DNA from: an uncultured Tidjanibacter sp.
Lineage (GTDB): Bacteria; Bacteroidota; Bacteroidia; Bacteroidales; Rikenellaceae
Length of the DNA stretch: 64,000 bases
Assembly: GCA_947852905.1 (NCBI GenBank)
Contig: CANTVF010000003.1
Coordinates: forward strand, 186,001-250,000
Reading direction: 5' to 3'
How positions within the stretch are numbered: position 1 is the first letter of the stretch; each line of letters opens with the position of its first letter. Both the position numbers and the translations under genes were made by a program. Below are positions 1 through 9,795 of this stretch, in pieces. Below the pieces are notes generated by a model. The model was not told where the DNA came from. It worked only from the letters and a program-made list of their open reading frames with translations, and made no database searches.

Positions 1-806
1 ATGTTCTCTATCTTGGCACCCCGGAACGAATATATGCTCTGCGCGTCGTCACCCACTACGCATACGTTAGAATGAGCCTGCGCAAGACGCCTCACTATCA
101 GATACTGCGCATAGTTCGTATCCTGATACTCGTCCACGAGTATATATTTGAACTTATCCTGATAACGCGCCAGCACCTCCGGAAAATCGCGGAACAGGAT
201 ATTGGTATATATCAACAGGTCGTCGAAATCCATCGCATTGTTGGCCTTGCAACGACGCGCGTATTCCGAATATACGGCGGCGAACTCCGGCCGCTTGCGG
301 TGACGGTCCTCGGCCAGAAACGATTCGTTGGACGCATACGCTTCGGCCGTCACGAGATTGTTCTTGGCGAGCGATATGCGCGAATGTATGTCCCTCGGCT
401 TGTATTCGTCCGTACTGAGATTCTTCTCCTTGACTATCGCAGAAATAAGGCTCTCGCTGTTGGCAGTGTCGTATATGGTGAAATTGCCGTCGAAACCCAG
501 ACACGCCGCCTCCTGACGCAATATACGGTAAAATACGGAATGGAACGTTCCCATCCATATATAACGCGCACGACCGTCGGGAACGATAGCCCCTATACGC
601 TCGCGCATCTCCCGTGCGGCCTTGTTGGTGAAGGTCAGCGCCAGAATGGAGCCGGGATGAACCCCCTGCTCTATCATGTACGCTATCCGGCTGGTCAGCA
701 CCCGCGTCTTGCCGGAACCCGCGCCCGCCACTATGAGCGACGGTTTGTCGTAATTGAGTACGGCCTCCCTCTGGGCCGGATTGAGCGTATCTGTAAAATG
801 AGGCAT
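1..806 (-). CDS. UvrD/PcrA-like ATP-dependent DNA helicase, N-terminal part (runs off the window start)
   Basis: Minus-strand translation from ATG at 806: MPHFTDTLNPAQREAVLNYDKPSLIVAGAGSGKTRVLTSRIAYMIEQGVHPGSILALTFTNKAAREMRERI...; Walker A GAGSGKT and helicase motif DEYQDTN. Not in the ORF track as a complete ORF because it is truncated. Confidence 0.93.
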   Translation of the reverse strand, partial: MPHFTDTLNPAQREAVLNYDKPSLIVAGAGSGKTRVLTSRIAYMIEQGVHPGSILALTFTNKAAREMRERIGAIVPDGRARYIWMGTFHSVFYRILRQEAACLGFDGNFTIYDTANSESLISAIVKEKNLSTDEYKPRDIHSRISLAKNNLVTAEAYASNESFLAEDRHRKRPEFAAVYSEYARRCKANNAMDFDDLLIYTNILFRDFPEVLARYQDKFKYILVDEYQDTNYAQYLIVRRLAQAHSNVCVVGDDAQSIYSFRGAKIEN

Positions 807-1158
807 TATGCGAAAGCTGATAAATTGCGTAAACAGTAGTACCGCCCTACCGTAAAGTCTTCGTACGGCAAGGCATGCAAAGGTACTCAAAATAGCCCTA
901 TCTTCACACCCCCGCGGGCCATACCGCCACGACACTCCACGCCGTACAACCAAAGAAACGTCGCTTCGCACGATGCAAACCACGTAGAAACAGAAAGAGA
1001 TGCACGACATTCAAAAAATTATGTATTTTTATACTAACTTTGAATGCAGGCCGTTACTAATTTTTGCAGGCGCTACAACAGACGCGGTTTGCCGGCAGCG
1101 GTTTCACCGACTGCGGATACACACTTACCGGAATCAAGACAAACAACAAATAAGAGAC

Positions 1159-2157
1159 ATGAACGAAGTAGTGAATATCAATGAATTGAACGAACGCATC
1201 GAGCGCGAAAGCCAATTCGTGGATACCCTCTGCCGCGAAGTGGGCAAGGTGATCGTAGGCCAACGTCACCTGATCGACACATTACTTATCGGCCTCCTGT
1301 CCAACGGCCACATCCTCCTCGAGGGCGTACCGGGACTGGCTAAAACGCTGGCCATAACGACGCTCGCCAAAGCGGTAGACGCCAAATTCAGCCGTATACA
1401 GTTCACTCCCGACCTGTTGCCGGCAGACATAATAGGTACGCTGATCTACTCCCAGCGCAACGAGGAGTTCCACGTCAAGAAAGGACCGATATTCGCCAAT
1501 TTCGTCCTCGCCGACGAGATAAACCGTTCTCCGGCCAAAGTGCAGAGCGCACTGCTGGAAGCCATGCAGGAACGTCAGGTGACCATAGGCGAGGAGACCC
1601 ACCGACTGCCGCAGCCGTTCCTCGTGCTGGCCACGCAGAACCCTCTCGAACAGGAGGGAACCTATCCCCTGCCAGAAGCTCAGGTAGACCGTTTCATGCT
1701 CAAGGCAAAAATCACCTACCCGAAGAAACAGGAGGAACGCGACATCATACGCATGAATCTGCTCGGAGGCGGATTTCCGGAGCCGGCACGCATCGTCAGC
1801 CCCGAAGACATAGTACGCGCCCGCAAGGTGGTAACAGACGTCTACATGGACGAGAAGATCGAACAATACATAATCGACATCATATTCGCCACACGCGAGC
1901 CGCAGGAATACAAACTGCAACGTCTCGCCTCCATGATAGCCTACGGAGGATCGCCCCGTGCCAGCATATCGCTCGCCAAGGCTGCCAAAAGCTATGCGTT
2001 CATACGTCGCCGCGGATACGTCATTCCGGAGGACGTGCGTGCCGTATGCCACGACGTACTGCGCCACCGTATAGGTCTCACTTACGAAGCCGAGGCGGAA
2101 AACGTGACGACGGAAGAGATCATAACCGACATACTCAATGCCGTAGAAGTGCCGTAA
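1159..2157 (+). CDS. MoxR-family AAA+ ATPase
   Basis: GVPGLAKT Walker A, LADEINRSPAKVQSALLEAMQERQVTIG, LATQNPLEQEGTYPLPEAQVDRF. Start reassigned from 1000 to ATG at 1159. Confidence 0.95.
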   Translation: MNEVVNINELNERIERESQFVDTLCREVGKVIVGQRHLIDTLLIGLLSNGHILLEGVPGLAKTLAITTLAKAVDAKFSRIQFTPDLLPADIIGTLIYSQRNEEFHVKKGPIFANFVLADEINRSPAKVQSALLEAMQERQVTIGEETHRLPQPFLVLATQNPLEQEGTYPLPEAQVDRFMLKAKITYPKKQEERDIIRMNLLGGGFPEPARIVSPEDIVRARKVVTDVYMDEKIEQYIIDIIFATREPQEYKLQRLASMIAYGGSPRASISLAKAAKSYAFIRRRGYVIPEDVRAVCHDVLRHRIGLTYEAEAENVTTEEIITDILNAVEVP

Positions 2158-2262
2158 CACCCAGTCCCGGATACCGATAGATTATACCGTAACCCTCCGG
2201 CACGAAATGTAACGCCGCTTGAGGAAACGGTGCATGAAATCACATTCCCTTCTTACTAAAGC

Positions 2263-3147
2263 ATGGACAACGGAAGCAGCGACATACTCAAACAGGTACG
2301 CAAGATAGAGATAAAAACGCGCGGCCTGAGCAACGATATCTTCGCAGGGCACTATCACAGCGCCTTCAAAGGACGAGGTATGGCTTTCAGCGAAGTACGC
2401 GAATACCGTGCGGGAGACGACGTCAGGGACATCGACTGGAACGTGACGGCACGCAGCCGCAATCCGCATATCAAAGTATACGAGGAGGAGAGGGAACTGA
2501 CCATGATGCTTCTGGTAGACGTCAGCGGATCGAGGACGTTCGGCACGGCCGAAAAGCTGAAAAAGAACATAATCACCGAAATAGCCGCCGTACTCGCGTT
2601 CTCCGCCACGGAAAACAACGACAAGGTGGGATGCATATTCTTCAGCGACCGTATCGAAAAGTTCATACCGCCCAAGAAAGGGCGCTCGCACATATTGATG
2701 ATAATCCGCGAACTCATAGAGTTCACGCCTCAGAATGCGGGCACTTCGTTGTCCGAGCCGCTTAAATATCTGACCAACGTAATCAAGAAACGCTGTACGG
2801 CATTCCTGCTGTCGGACTTCATGTACCCGGAAGACGACAGGAAAGGTTTCGAGGACTCATTGAAAATAGCGTCGAGCAAACACGACATAGTGGCCGTCCA
2901 GGTTTACGACCGCCGCGACGCAGAGCTTCCCGACATAGGTATCGTAGAGGTACAGGACGCCGAAACCGGGACGAAACAATGGGTGGACACCTCGCTTCGG
3001 GCTGTACGCGAAGGATATCGCCGCGCATGGAGCGAACGGTCGGCACGGACTGCGGCTACCCTCAACCGCTGCCGTGTGGACAATGTGTCGGCGGCTACGG
3101 ACGAAGACTATGTGAAAACGTTGATAAAACTGTTCAAGAAGAGATAG
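2263..3147 (+). CDS. DUF58 domain-containing protein
   Basis: GRGMAFSEVREYRAGDDVRDIDWNVTARSRNPHIKVYEEERELTMMLLVDVSGS is a classic DUF58 signature; located after moxR. Confidence 0.93.
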   Translation: MDNGSSDILKQVRKIEIKTRGLSNDIFAGHYHSAFKGRGMAFSEVREYRAGDDVRDIDWNVTARSRNPHIKVYEEERELTMMLLVDVSGSRTFGTAEKLKKNIITEIAAVLAFSATENNDKVGCIFFSDRIEKFIPPKKGRSHILMIIRELIEFTPQNAGTSLSEPLKYLTNVIKKRCTAFLLSDFMYPEDDRKGFEDSLKIASSKHDIVAVQVYDRRDAELPDIGIVEVQDAETGTKQWVDTSLRAVREGYRRAWSERSARTAATLNRCRVDNVSAATDEDYVKTLIKLFKKR

Positions 3148-3156
3148 GCAAGCTCA

Positions 3157-4167
3157 ATGATGAAAAGAATCGTCGCCTTACTGACGGCCTGCATGGCAAT
3201 GGTCTCGATACCGGCTACGTTACGCGCCGCCGCTCCGACAGTACACGCCTCTCTGAGCGCGGATACGGTACTCATCGGGGATCGTTTTACGCTCGAAGTA
3301 ACGATAGACAAGGATATGATGCAGGTGGTATCGCTGCCGTATTTCGAAAACAAGATGCTCGCACCGGGAATAGAAATATTGTCCGAGAGCCATTTGGATA
3401 CAATTGCGACCGAAGGACGGCGGCAGACGCTGCGCAAGGTATACGACCTGACCTCGTTCGACGCCGGAGCCTACGACCTCGGCCGATATCCGGTAATGTA
3501 CGGTGACAAGAACATCGTCGATACGCTGGAATCTGACACTCCGCTGCACATCGTAATCGACACTTTTCCGGTAGATACCCAGAACAACACCGTATACGAC
3601 ATAAAAGCGCCGGAACAGACTCCTTTCATGATAAGCGAAATCAGCGGATACGTAATAACGGCACTCCTCGCCGCCTGCGTAGTCGCAGCCATAACGATAC
3701 TTGTGATCCGCAAACTCAAACGTCGCCGGAAGCTGATGCCGGACGGGAAACCGGAGCCGGCGATACCTCCCCATGTACGCGCCATACAGGATCTCGAAGA
3801 GCTTCACAACCGCAAACTGTGGCAAAGCGGCAAGGTCAAACAATACTACACCGCCCTGACTGACATACTCCGTACCTATATTACGGAGCGTTACGGCTTC
3901 GGAGCAATGGAGATGATATCCGACGAAATCATGGCGAACATAACTCCGTTGGGTTTGCCGGATAAAAACCGCGACGAACTCAACCGTCTGCTTCGCACGG
4001 CCGACCTCGTGAAATTCGCGAAACACTACCCCTCGGCCGACGAAAACGAAGAATTGTACTATGCGGCCTACTACTTCGTCGAGGACACGAAACAGCAACC
4101 AGAAACACCCGACACAGGCGCACAAGATACCGAAACCGGCGAAAATCCGACGAGCGATGAAAAATAG
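3157..4167 (+). CDS. Bat operon membrane protein (signal peptide plus one central TM helix; BatD/DUF4381-like)
   Basis: Position between the DUF58 and TPR/VWA genes; N-terminal beta domain, TM ISGYVITALLAACVVAAITILVI, cytoplasmic tail. Confidence 0.7.
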   Translation: MMKRIVALLTACMAMVSIPATLRAAAPTVHASLSADTVLIGDRFTLEVTIDKDMMQVVSLPYFENKMLAPGIEILSESHLDTIATEGRRQTLRKVYDLTSFDAGAYDLGRYPVMYGDKNIVDTLESDTPLHIVIDTFPVDTQNNTVYDIKAPEQTPFMISEISGYVITALLAACVVAAITILVIRKLKRRRKLMPDGKPEPAIPPHVRAIQDLEELHNRKLWQSGKVKQYYTALTDILRTYITERYGFGAMEMISDEIMANITPLGLPDKNRDELNRLLRTADLVKFAKHYPSADENEELYYAAYYFVEDTKQQPETPDTGAQDTETGENPTSDEK

Positions 4168-5002
4168 CATTGCTACACTGACAATCCGGCTGGCATTCAC
4201 CATTGCCGCCCTGATAACGGGAACGGAGGCATTCGCCCAACAGCATCCCGAACGCCGCAACATACGCGCCGGAAACAAAAGCTACGAAGCGGCGGATTAT
4301 GCGGCAAGCGAAACAAAATACCGTGAGGCGATGGAGAAGACGCCGGAATCTTACGAAGCGGCCTTCAATCTCGCCGATGCGCTCTACAAACAGGAGCGTT
4401 ACGACGAAGCGGCGCAGATTTGGACGCAGTTGTCCGAATCGCCGACGCTGACTCCGCAACAACGCGCCAAAGTATTGCACAACCTCGGCAACACGATGTT
4501 CTCGCAACAGAAACTACAGGAGGCGCTCGAATACTACAAAAGTGCGCAACGGGAAAATCCAGACGATCTTGAGACCAAGTTCAATCTGGCATACGTCCAG
4601 AAAATGCTTCAGGACCAACAGCAAAATCAGGATCAAAACCAGAACCAAGATCAAAATCAAAACCAAAATCAGGATAAGGATCAGCAAAACCAGCAACAAC
4701 AAGATAATCAAGACAATAACGGAGGGCAGAACGACCAAAACGAGAACGACGACAAGAATCAGGACCGCCAGAACGACGAACAGAACGACCAAAACGAAAA
4801 CAACCGTCCCGAAGATCGTAAGGACGACGGCAAAGGCCAACCAGACAAACCCGAAAACGGTAACGGCAAACAGCCGTCGGGAATAAGCCGCGAGGACGCC
4901 GACAACATACTCGACGCCATGCAGCAACAGGAGGACAAAACCCGCGAGAAGGTAAATGCCCAGAAAGCCGTAACGGTGGGACGTTCGGGCAAGAACTGGT
5001 AA
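4157..5002 (+). CDS. BatC-like TPR protein with Q/N/D-rich low-complexity region
   Basis: TPR repeats (AGNKSYEAADYAASETKYREAMEKTPESYEAAFNLADALYKQERYDEAAQIW), NQ-rich stretch, conserved C-terminal DNILDAMQQQEDKTREKV. ATG at 4157 overlaps the previous stop. Confidence 0.85.
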   Translation: MKNSIATLTIRLAFTIAALITGTEAFAQQHPERRNIRAGNKSYEAADYAASETKYREAMEKTPESYEAAFNLADALYKQERYDEAAQIWTQLSESPTLTPQQRAKVLHNLGNTMFSQQKLQEALEYYKSAQRENPDDLETKFNLAYVQKMLQDQQQNQDQNQNQDQNQNQNQDKDQQNQQQQDNQDNNGGQNDQNENDDKNQDRQNDEQNDQNENNRPEDRKDDGKGQPDKPENGNGKQPSGISREDADNILDAMQQQEDKTREKVNAQKAVTVGRSGKNW

Positions 5003-5256
5003 AAACCGTAGTAGGACAACGAAAGAAAACCGACAACAGGTAAGACACGCGACAGCATAGGCACGGTCGAACGAACGATAAAAACGCCGTTCCCACATTG
5101 CGCCTGCTGTGGACGGCACGCCAACGCACGATCCAACACGCAAGGCGGAGAATCCGCACAGGTACAACTACCGGCATGGCGGACATTCCGCCGACAATAC
5201 AGATCCCGCAGGACAAACCTGCATCCGGATATTACAGGAAAGACAGTTAAACGACC

Positions 5257-6252
5257 ATGAAAATAACACAATTCGCAGATCCGCAGCTTCTGTGGCTACT
5301 GACAGTGCTGATACCGATTGCGGCATTGTACATATGGCGCAGACGTAAAGGCGGCGCAGCGATACGGGTATCGTCCGCCGACTCTTTCGCCGGATTGCCC
5401 AAAGGCATACGCTACCGCATGCGCGACCTGCCTTTCGTACTAAGGTGCGCTGCAGTGGCATTGCTCGTAATAGCCATAGCCCGGCCGCAGAACTCCGAAA
5501 CGGGCAGCAGCACGACCACCGAAGGTATCGACATAGTACTGGCCATGGACATATCCACAAGTATGCTGGCGAGGGATTTCGAGCCGGACCGTATCACCGC
5601 AGCCAAAGACGTCGCCGCCAAATTCATAGCCGACAGACGCAACGACCGCATCGGTATCGTGGCTTTCGCGGGCGAAAGTTTTACGCAAAGTCCCCTGACT
5701 ACCGATAAAAGCACGTTGCAGACGTTGCTCGCACAACTGGAAACGGGAATGATAGAGGACGGCACGGCGATAGGCAACGGACTCGCCACGGCAGTAAACA
5801 GACTGCGCGAAAGCGAGGCCAAGAGTAAAGTGGTGATACTGCTGACCGACGGCGTCAACAATGCCGGTCAAGTCTCCCCGTCTACCGCTGCCGAAATAGC
5901 CGCCGGATACGGAATAAGGGTTTACACCATAGGAGTAGGCACCATGGGTACGGCGCCCTATCCCATGCAGGACATGTGGGGCAACATACGTTACGTACCC
6001 GTTCAGGTGGAGATAGACGAACAGATACTTACCGACATAGCATCGCTTACTGGAGGAGAATATTTCAGGGCTACCGACAAGAATACCCTGTCGCAGATAT
6101 ACGGCCAGATCAACGAAATGGAAAAGAGCCGCGTCGAAACCAACGAATTTACGACGCATACAGAACTGGCCGGTCGTTTCATGTTGTGGGCTTTCATACT
6201 TTTGCTGGCTGAATTCGCCGTGCGTTTCTGCTGGCTGCGACGATTGCCATAA
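5257..6252 (+). CDS. VWA domain protein, BatA-like
   Basis: IDIVLAMDISTSMLARDFEPDRITAAKDVAAKFIADRRNDRIGIVAFAGESFTQSPLTTD (MIDAS DxSxS); TM helices at both ends. Confidence 0.92.
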   Translation: MKITQFADPQLLWLLTVLIPIAALYIWRRRKGGAAIRVSSADSFAGLPKGIRYRMRDLPFVLRCAAVALLVIAIARPQNSETGSSTTTEGIDIVLAMDISTSMLARDFEPDRITAAKDVAAKFIADRRNDRIGIVAFAGESFTQSPLTTDKSTLQTLLAQLETGMIEDGTAIGNGLATAVNRLRESEAKSKVVILLTDGVNNAGQVSPSTAAEIAAGYGIRVYTIGVGTMGTAPYPMQDMWGNIRYVPVQVEIDEQILTDIASLTGGEYFRATDKNTLSQIYGQINEMEKSRVETNEFTTHTELAGRFMLWAFILLLAEFAVRFCWLRRLP

Positions 6253-6579
6253 TAACCGACGGTCGGCGTTTCAGGCCGCCGCACAACCGAACATCCTCGC
6301 TCTTGCAAAACGGCAGTCGTCTAACGACGCATATGAGCGAGACGGCATTCGCGTACAATCAATGCCGACGGGTACAGGTAAGCGGCAAAACGGCAGACGA
6401 TGTATCAAGGAGAAATCTACTCGACAGCAAAACCTGCCGGTAGCATACGAAGGTAAAACGGCGGGATGCCGATACAAAACCGCCGACCAATCCGCTTCAG
6501 ACCGTACGGTCGCATACCCGGCAACGGTCAGGGAATACCTGACAGCAACAGACCAAGGAAACAAGAAAAAAATAGAGAT

Positions 6580-7605
6580 ATGTTCAGATTCGCAGAGCCA
6601 GATTACCTTTACCTGCTCATATGCATACCGTTGCTGGCGACGATATATATACTCGCAGTACGTTCTCGGCGCAAACGGCTGGCGCGTTTCGGCAATCCGG
6701 TTACGGTAGGAACGCTGATGCCGGAAGCCTCGCCGCGCCGTACAACCGGCAAGACGGTCATATTTCTGCTCGCCGTAACGGTGCTCGTAATCGCCATGGC
6801 CCGTCCGCAACTCGGCTCCAAACTCAAGGAGGTCGAAAGGGAAGGCGTGGAAATAATGCTGGCCGTAGACGTGTCCAACTCCATGCTCGCCGCAGATTTC
6901 GCGCCCAACCGTCTCGAACGCACCAAATTCGCCGTCGAGAAGGTACTCGAAGGCATAGACGAAGACAAAGTGGGCGTCATAGTATTCGCGGGCGACGCCT
7001 ACGTGCAACTGCCTATAACGTCGGACTATACCACGGCACGCAACTTCGTTTCGCAGATCTCTCCCGACATGGTTTCCAAACAGGGTACCGCACTGGGGAA
7101 AGCCATATCGCTGGCGGCATCATCGTTCTCGACAGGCAGCGAAAACAGTCGCGTCATAATACTGATAACCGACGGAGAAAACCATGAAGACGACCCGATA
7201 GCCGCGGCACGCCATGCGGCAGACCTCGGCGTCAAGATATATACCATAGGCATCGGAACGCCCGAAGGCGCACCTATAGAGTTCGGCGGCGACTTCATAC
7301 GGGACGAGAACGGAGAAATAGTGGTTTCGAGGCTCGACGAAAAAACGTTGCAGGAGATCGCCGTAATTACCGGAGGCGCATATATCCGCGCCGGCAACCA
7401 GTCTATCGGCCTCGAAGAGGTAATAAACGCCATAAACGACACCGAAAAGGCCAAACTGTCGGCCATGGTATTCGAAGAGTACGACGAACGTTTCCAATAT
7501 CTTCTGGCCGTAGTTCTGGCATTGCTCGTCTTGGAACTCGCTATCATGCAGCGCAAGAACAAGCTGCTCGCCAAATACGACATTTTCGCGCCGAAACACA
7601 AATGA
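6580..7605 (+). CDS. VWA domain protein, BatB-like
   Basis: VEIMLAVDVSNSMLAADFAPNRLERTKFAVEKVLEGIDEDKVGVIVFAGDAYVQLPITSDY. Start reassigned to ATG at 6580 (MFRFAEPDYLYLL). Confidence 0.92.
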   Translation: MFRFAEPDYLYLLICIPLLATIYILAVRSRRKRLARFGNPVTVGTLMPEASPRRTTGKTVIFLLAVTVLVIAMARPQLGSKLKEVEREGVEIMLAVDVSNSMLAADFAPNRLERTKFAVEKVLEGIDEDKVGVIVFAGDAYVQLPITSDYTTARNFVSQISPDMVSKQGTALGKAISLAASSFSTGSENSRVIILITDGENHEDDPIAAARHAADLGVKIYTIGIGTPEGAPIEFGGDFIRDENGEIVVSRLDEKTLQEIAVITGGAYIRAGNQSIGLEEVINAINDTEKAKLSAMVFEEYDERFQYLLAVVLALLVLELAIMQRKNKLLAKYDIFAPKHK

Positions 7606-7837
7606 GCCGACATTAGGACTCCGTCCCGGAACTACAACGCTGCCCGCCCATAAACGGTACTACGCTACCGTAAATGTACACCGGACACGCACCGGACATT
7701 GCCCTATCCTCCCGCTCGCGGAATAACCCGCCCGCCAGATTCCGGTGCTACAATGCGGCGGCGCTTAGTTCTGCACTACGCACGGCAATACCGCCACAGA
7801 CGACTTATATATCTACACGACATTTAGACACGGACAG

Positions 7838-8551
7838 ATGACTTATACCGAAAACACGCCTCATCCCTATATCCCGGCAATACACAATCCGACAGATACG
7901 GCTTCATGGCCGCGGCGGGAACACTTCGACTATTTCTACAACCGGCTCAAATGCAAATATAATCTGAATGCCGCCATAGACGTTTCAGCCATGACTGCCT
8001 ATTGCCGCCGGCACGGATTCCGTTTCTTTCCGTCGTTCCTTTACGTGATAATGACGGCCGTGAATCGCAATCCGGAATTTCGGATGTCGTTCGATGCGAA
8101 CGGTACTCTCGGCACATGGAACTACCTATCCCCTTCGTATACGATATTCCACGAAGACGACCACACCTTCTCGGATATATGGAGCCAGTGGAACGAGAAT
8201 TTCGACGTTTTCTACCGCACCGTATGCGACGATATCGCGGCATACGGCAACATCAAAGGCGTACAGGCCAAACCGGGGAAACCGGACAACTTCTGTCCCG
8301 TCTCATGCCTGCCGTGGCTGAACTTCACCGGTTTCGCACAGGATACCTGCACACAGTCGGAACTGTTGTTTCCGATCATACGTTTCGGCAAATACGAAAC
8401 GAGCGGGGACAAGACCGTGCTTCCGCTCTCCGTATTCGTCCACCATGCCGTAGCGGACGGTTATCACACATGCAAACTGATAAACGACATTACGCTCGCG
8501 GCCGGTTCTTTCGGTGAAACCATATCAGGACTACTGCCCCTCTCCGATTGA
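7838..8551 (+). CDS. Chloramphenicol acetyltransferase-family (CAT-like) protein
   Basis: CAT fold landmarks: W-x-R-x-x-HFDYF near the N-terminus and active-site-like VFVHHAVADGYH at the C-terminus. Confidence 0.82.
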   Translation: MTYTENTPHPYIPAIHNPTDTASWPRREHFDYFYNRLKCKYNLNAAIDVSAMTAYCRRHGFRFFPSFLYVIMTAVNRNPEFRMSFDANGTLGTWNYLSPSYTIFHEDDHTFSDIWSQWNENFDVFYRTVCDDIAAYGNIKGVQAKPGKPDNFCPVSCLPWLNFTGFAQDTCTQSELLFPIIRFGKYETSGDKTVLPLSVFVHHAVADGYHTCKLINDITLAAGSFGETISGLLPLSD

Positions 8552-8558
8552 AACGGGA

Positions 8559-9548
8559 TCAATTCAACCACCCGCCCGCATCGGGGGCGACGCTCTCCAC
8601 GACGGCTTCCACCTCGTCGGGCAAGGCGGCGAAAAAATCATACGAAGAGAACACTTCGAGGCTGTCGACACTAACGGCATAGTCGCGCCAGTCTCCGGAA
8701 AGATTCTTCCCGTTGGGCATTATGAAAGCCGCGGCACGCAACCCGTTGCCGTCGCGCAGGAGTACCGTCTTGTAAAAATACTCCGGTATCCCTATACCGC
8801 CATCGAGCGTATCCAGTCCGGGACGCAGGATACCGCCTGCAACGACGCATACGGTATCGTAACGTACCGCCCAACGGCGAACTTCCTCTTCCAGACTTTT
8901 CCACACGCCGCGATTCAGCGCCGGCGACTGCGGCGATATGTTGGACATGACGAACGTACAGTCGTTTTCTGACTGGGAACGCGTCCTGTCGGCCGACGGG
9001 CACAAATGCCCGCGATCGTAACCGCAACCTCTATACTCCGAAGTACGGACGGCGTCATAGCCGAGCGCCTCCACCTGCGGATCCGGCACGAAACGGTCGC
9101 GCCGCGATGCCTTGTGTGCCGTAACATCGCCGCGCGTAAGCACATAGGCAACCCATGCGGCCTGCCTGTACAGCGTATCGTAATTGATCGTATAACGACC
9201 GCCCGCATTGTATATCAGAATATCGTCCTCCGCCGCGGCAGGCAAACATACGCTTTCGTAATCCAGCCGCCACTCTTCCGAAGTGGCCGAAACGGTCCCG
9301 GAAAACGTTTCGGACGGTTGCGGAGTCTCCTTAGAAACATCCCCGCCGACCGGCGATGCCTGTGCCGTCTTCCGCTTCGCGGAATCTTGCGAATGAACGG
9401 ATACCGTCCGCGTATCGCCGGCGAAATAACAGCGATAATACCACACGCACGCAACCGACAGGACGACGAATATGCATATTCCCGCCAGACGGTTGCGGCG
9501 CAACTCGCGCCCGCCTTTTCCACTACTTATCCTCCTGCCGTTACCCAT
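8559..9548 (-). CDS. DNA/RNA non-specific endonuclease (NUC1 family), signal-anchored
   Basis: YDRGHLCPSADRTRSQSENDCTFVMSNISPQSPALNRGVWKSLE contains the DRGH active-site motif and downstream Asn; N-terminal TM. Confidence 0.92.
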   Translation of the reverse strand: MGNGRRISSGKGGRELRRNRLAGICIFVVLSVACVWYYRCYFAGDTRTVSVHSQDSAKRKTAQASPVGGDVSKETPQPSETFSGTVSATSEEWRLDYESVCLPAAAEDDILIYNAGGRYTINYDTLYRQAAWVAYVLTRGDVTAHKASRRDRFVPDPQVEALGYDAVRTSEYRGCGYDRGHLCPSADRTRSQSENDCTFVMSNISPQSPALNRGVWKSLEEEVRRWAVRYDTVCVVAGGILRPGLDTLDGGIGIPEYFYKTVLLRDGNGLRAAAFIMPNGKNLSGDWRDYAVSVDSLEVFSSYDFFAALPDEVEAVVESVAPDAGGWLN

Positions 9549-9795
9549 GACCTACTACCGCCCGAAAAACCATACTGTAGCCGAAATGCACCGGCCCCGT
9601 TCATCCTCGGTCGCAACGACAAAGATAATACGTGCCGCCGAAATACGGGCTACATTTGGGCATAAGGACTTTATGCCTTATCTTTGTTACGGTTTGACCG
9701 TCAGGATACCGGGAACATACCGGAAGCCATATACGGCCACTACCGAACAACTTGGGAATCTTCATCATACACAAACACAAAACACAAGAAGCAGA

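Noticed and set aside
1282-2160. Long antisense ORFs opposite genuine genes (e.g. 1282-2160 -, 3220-4278 -, 4514-5167 -, 14308-15075 -, 26721-27608 -, 62298-63662 -)
   Set aside because: Shadow ORFs produced by low stop-codon frequency opposite well-identified CDSs; no recognisable domains and compositionally implausible translations.
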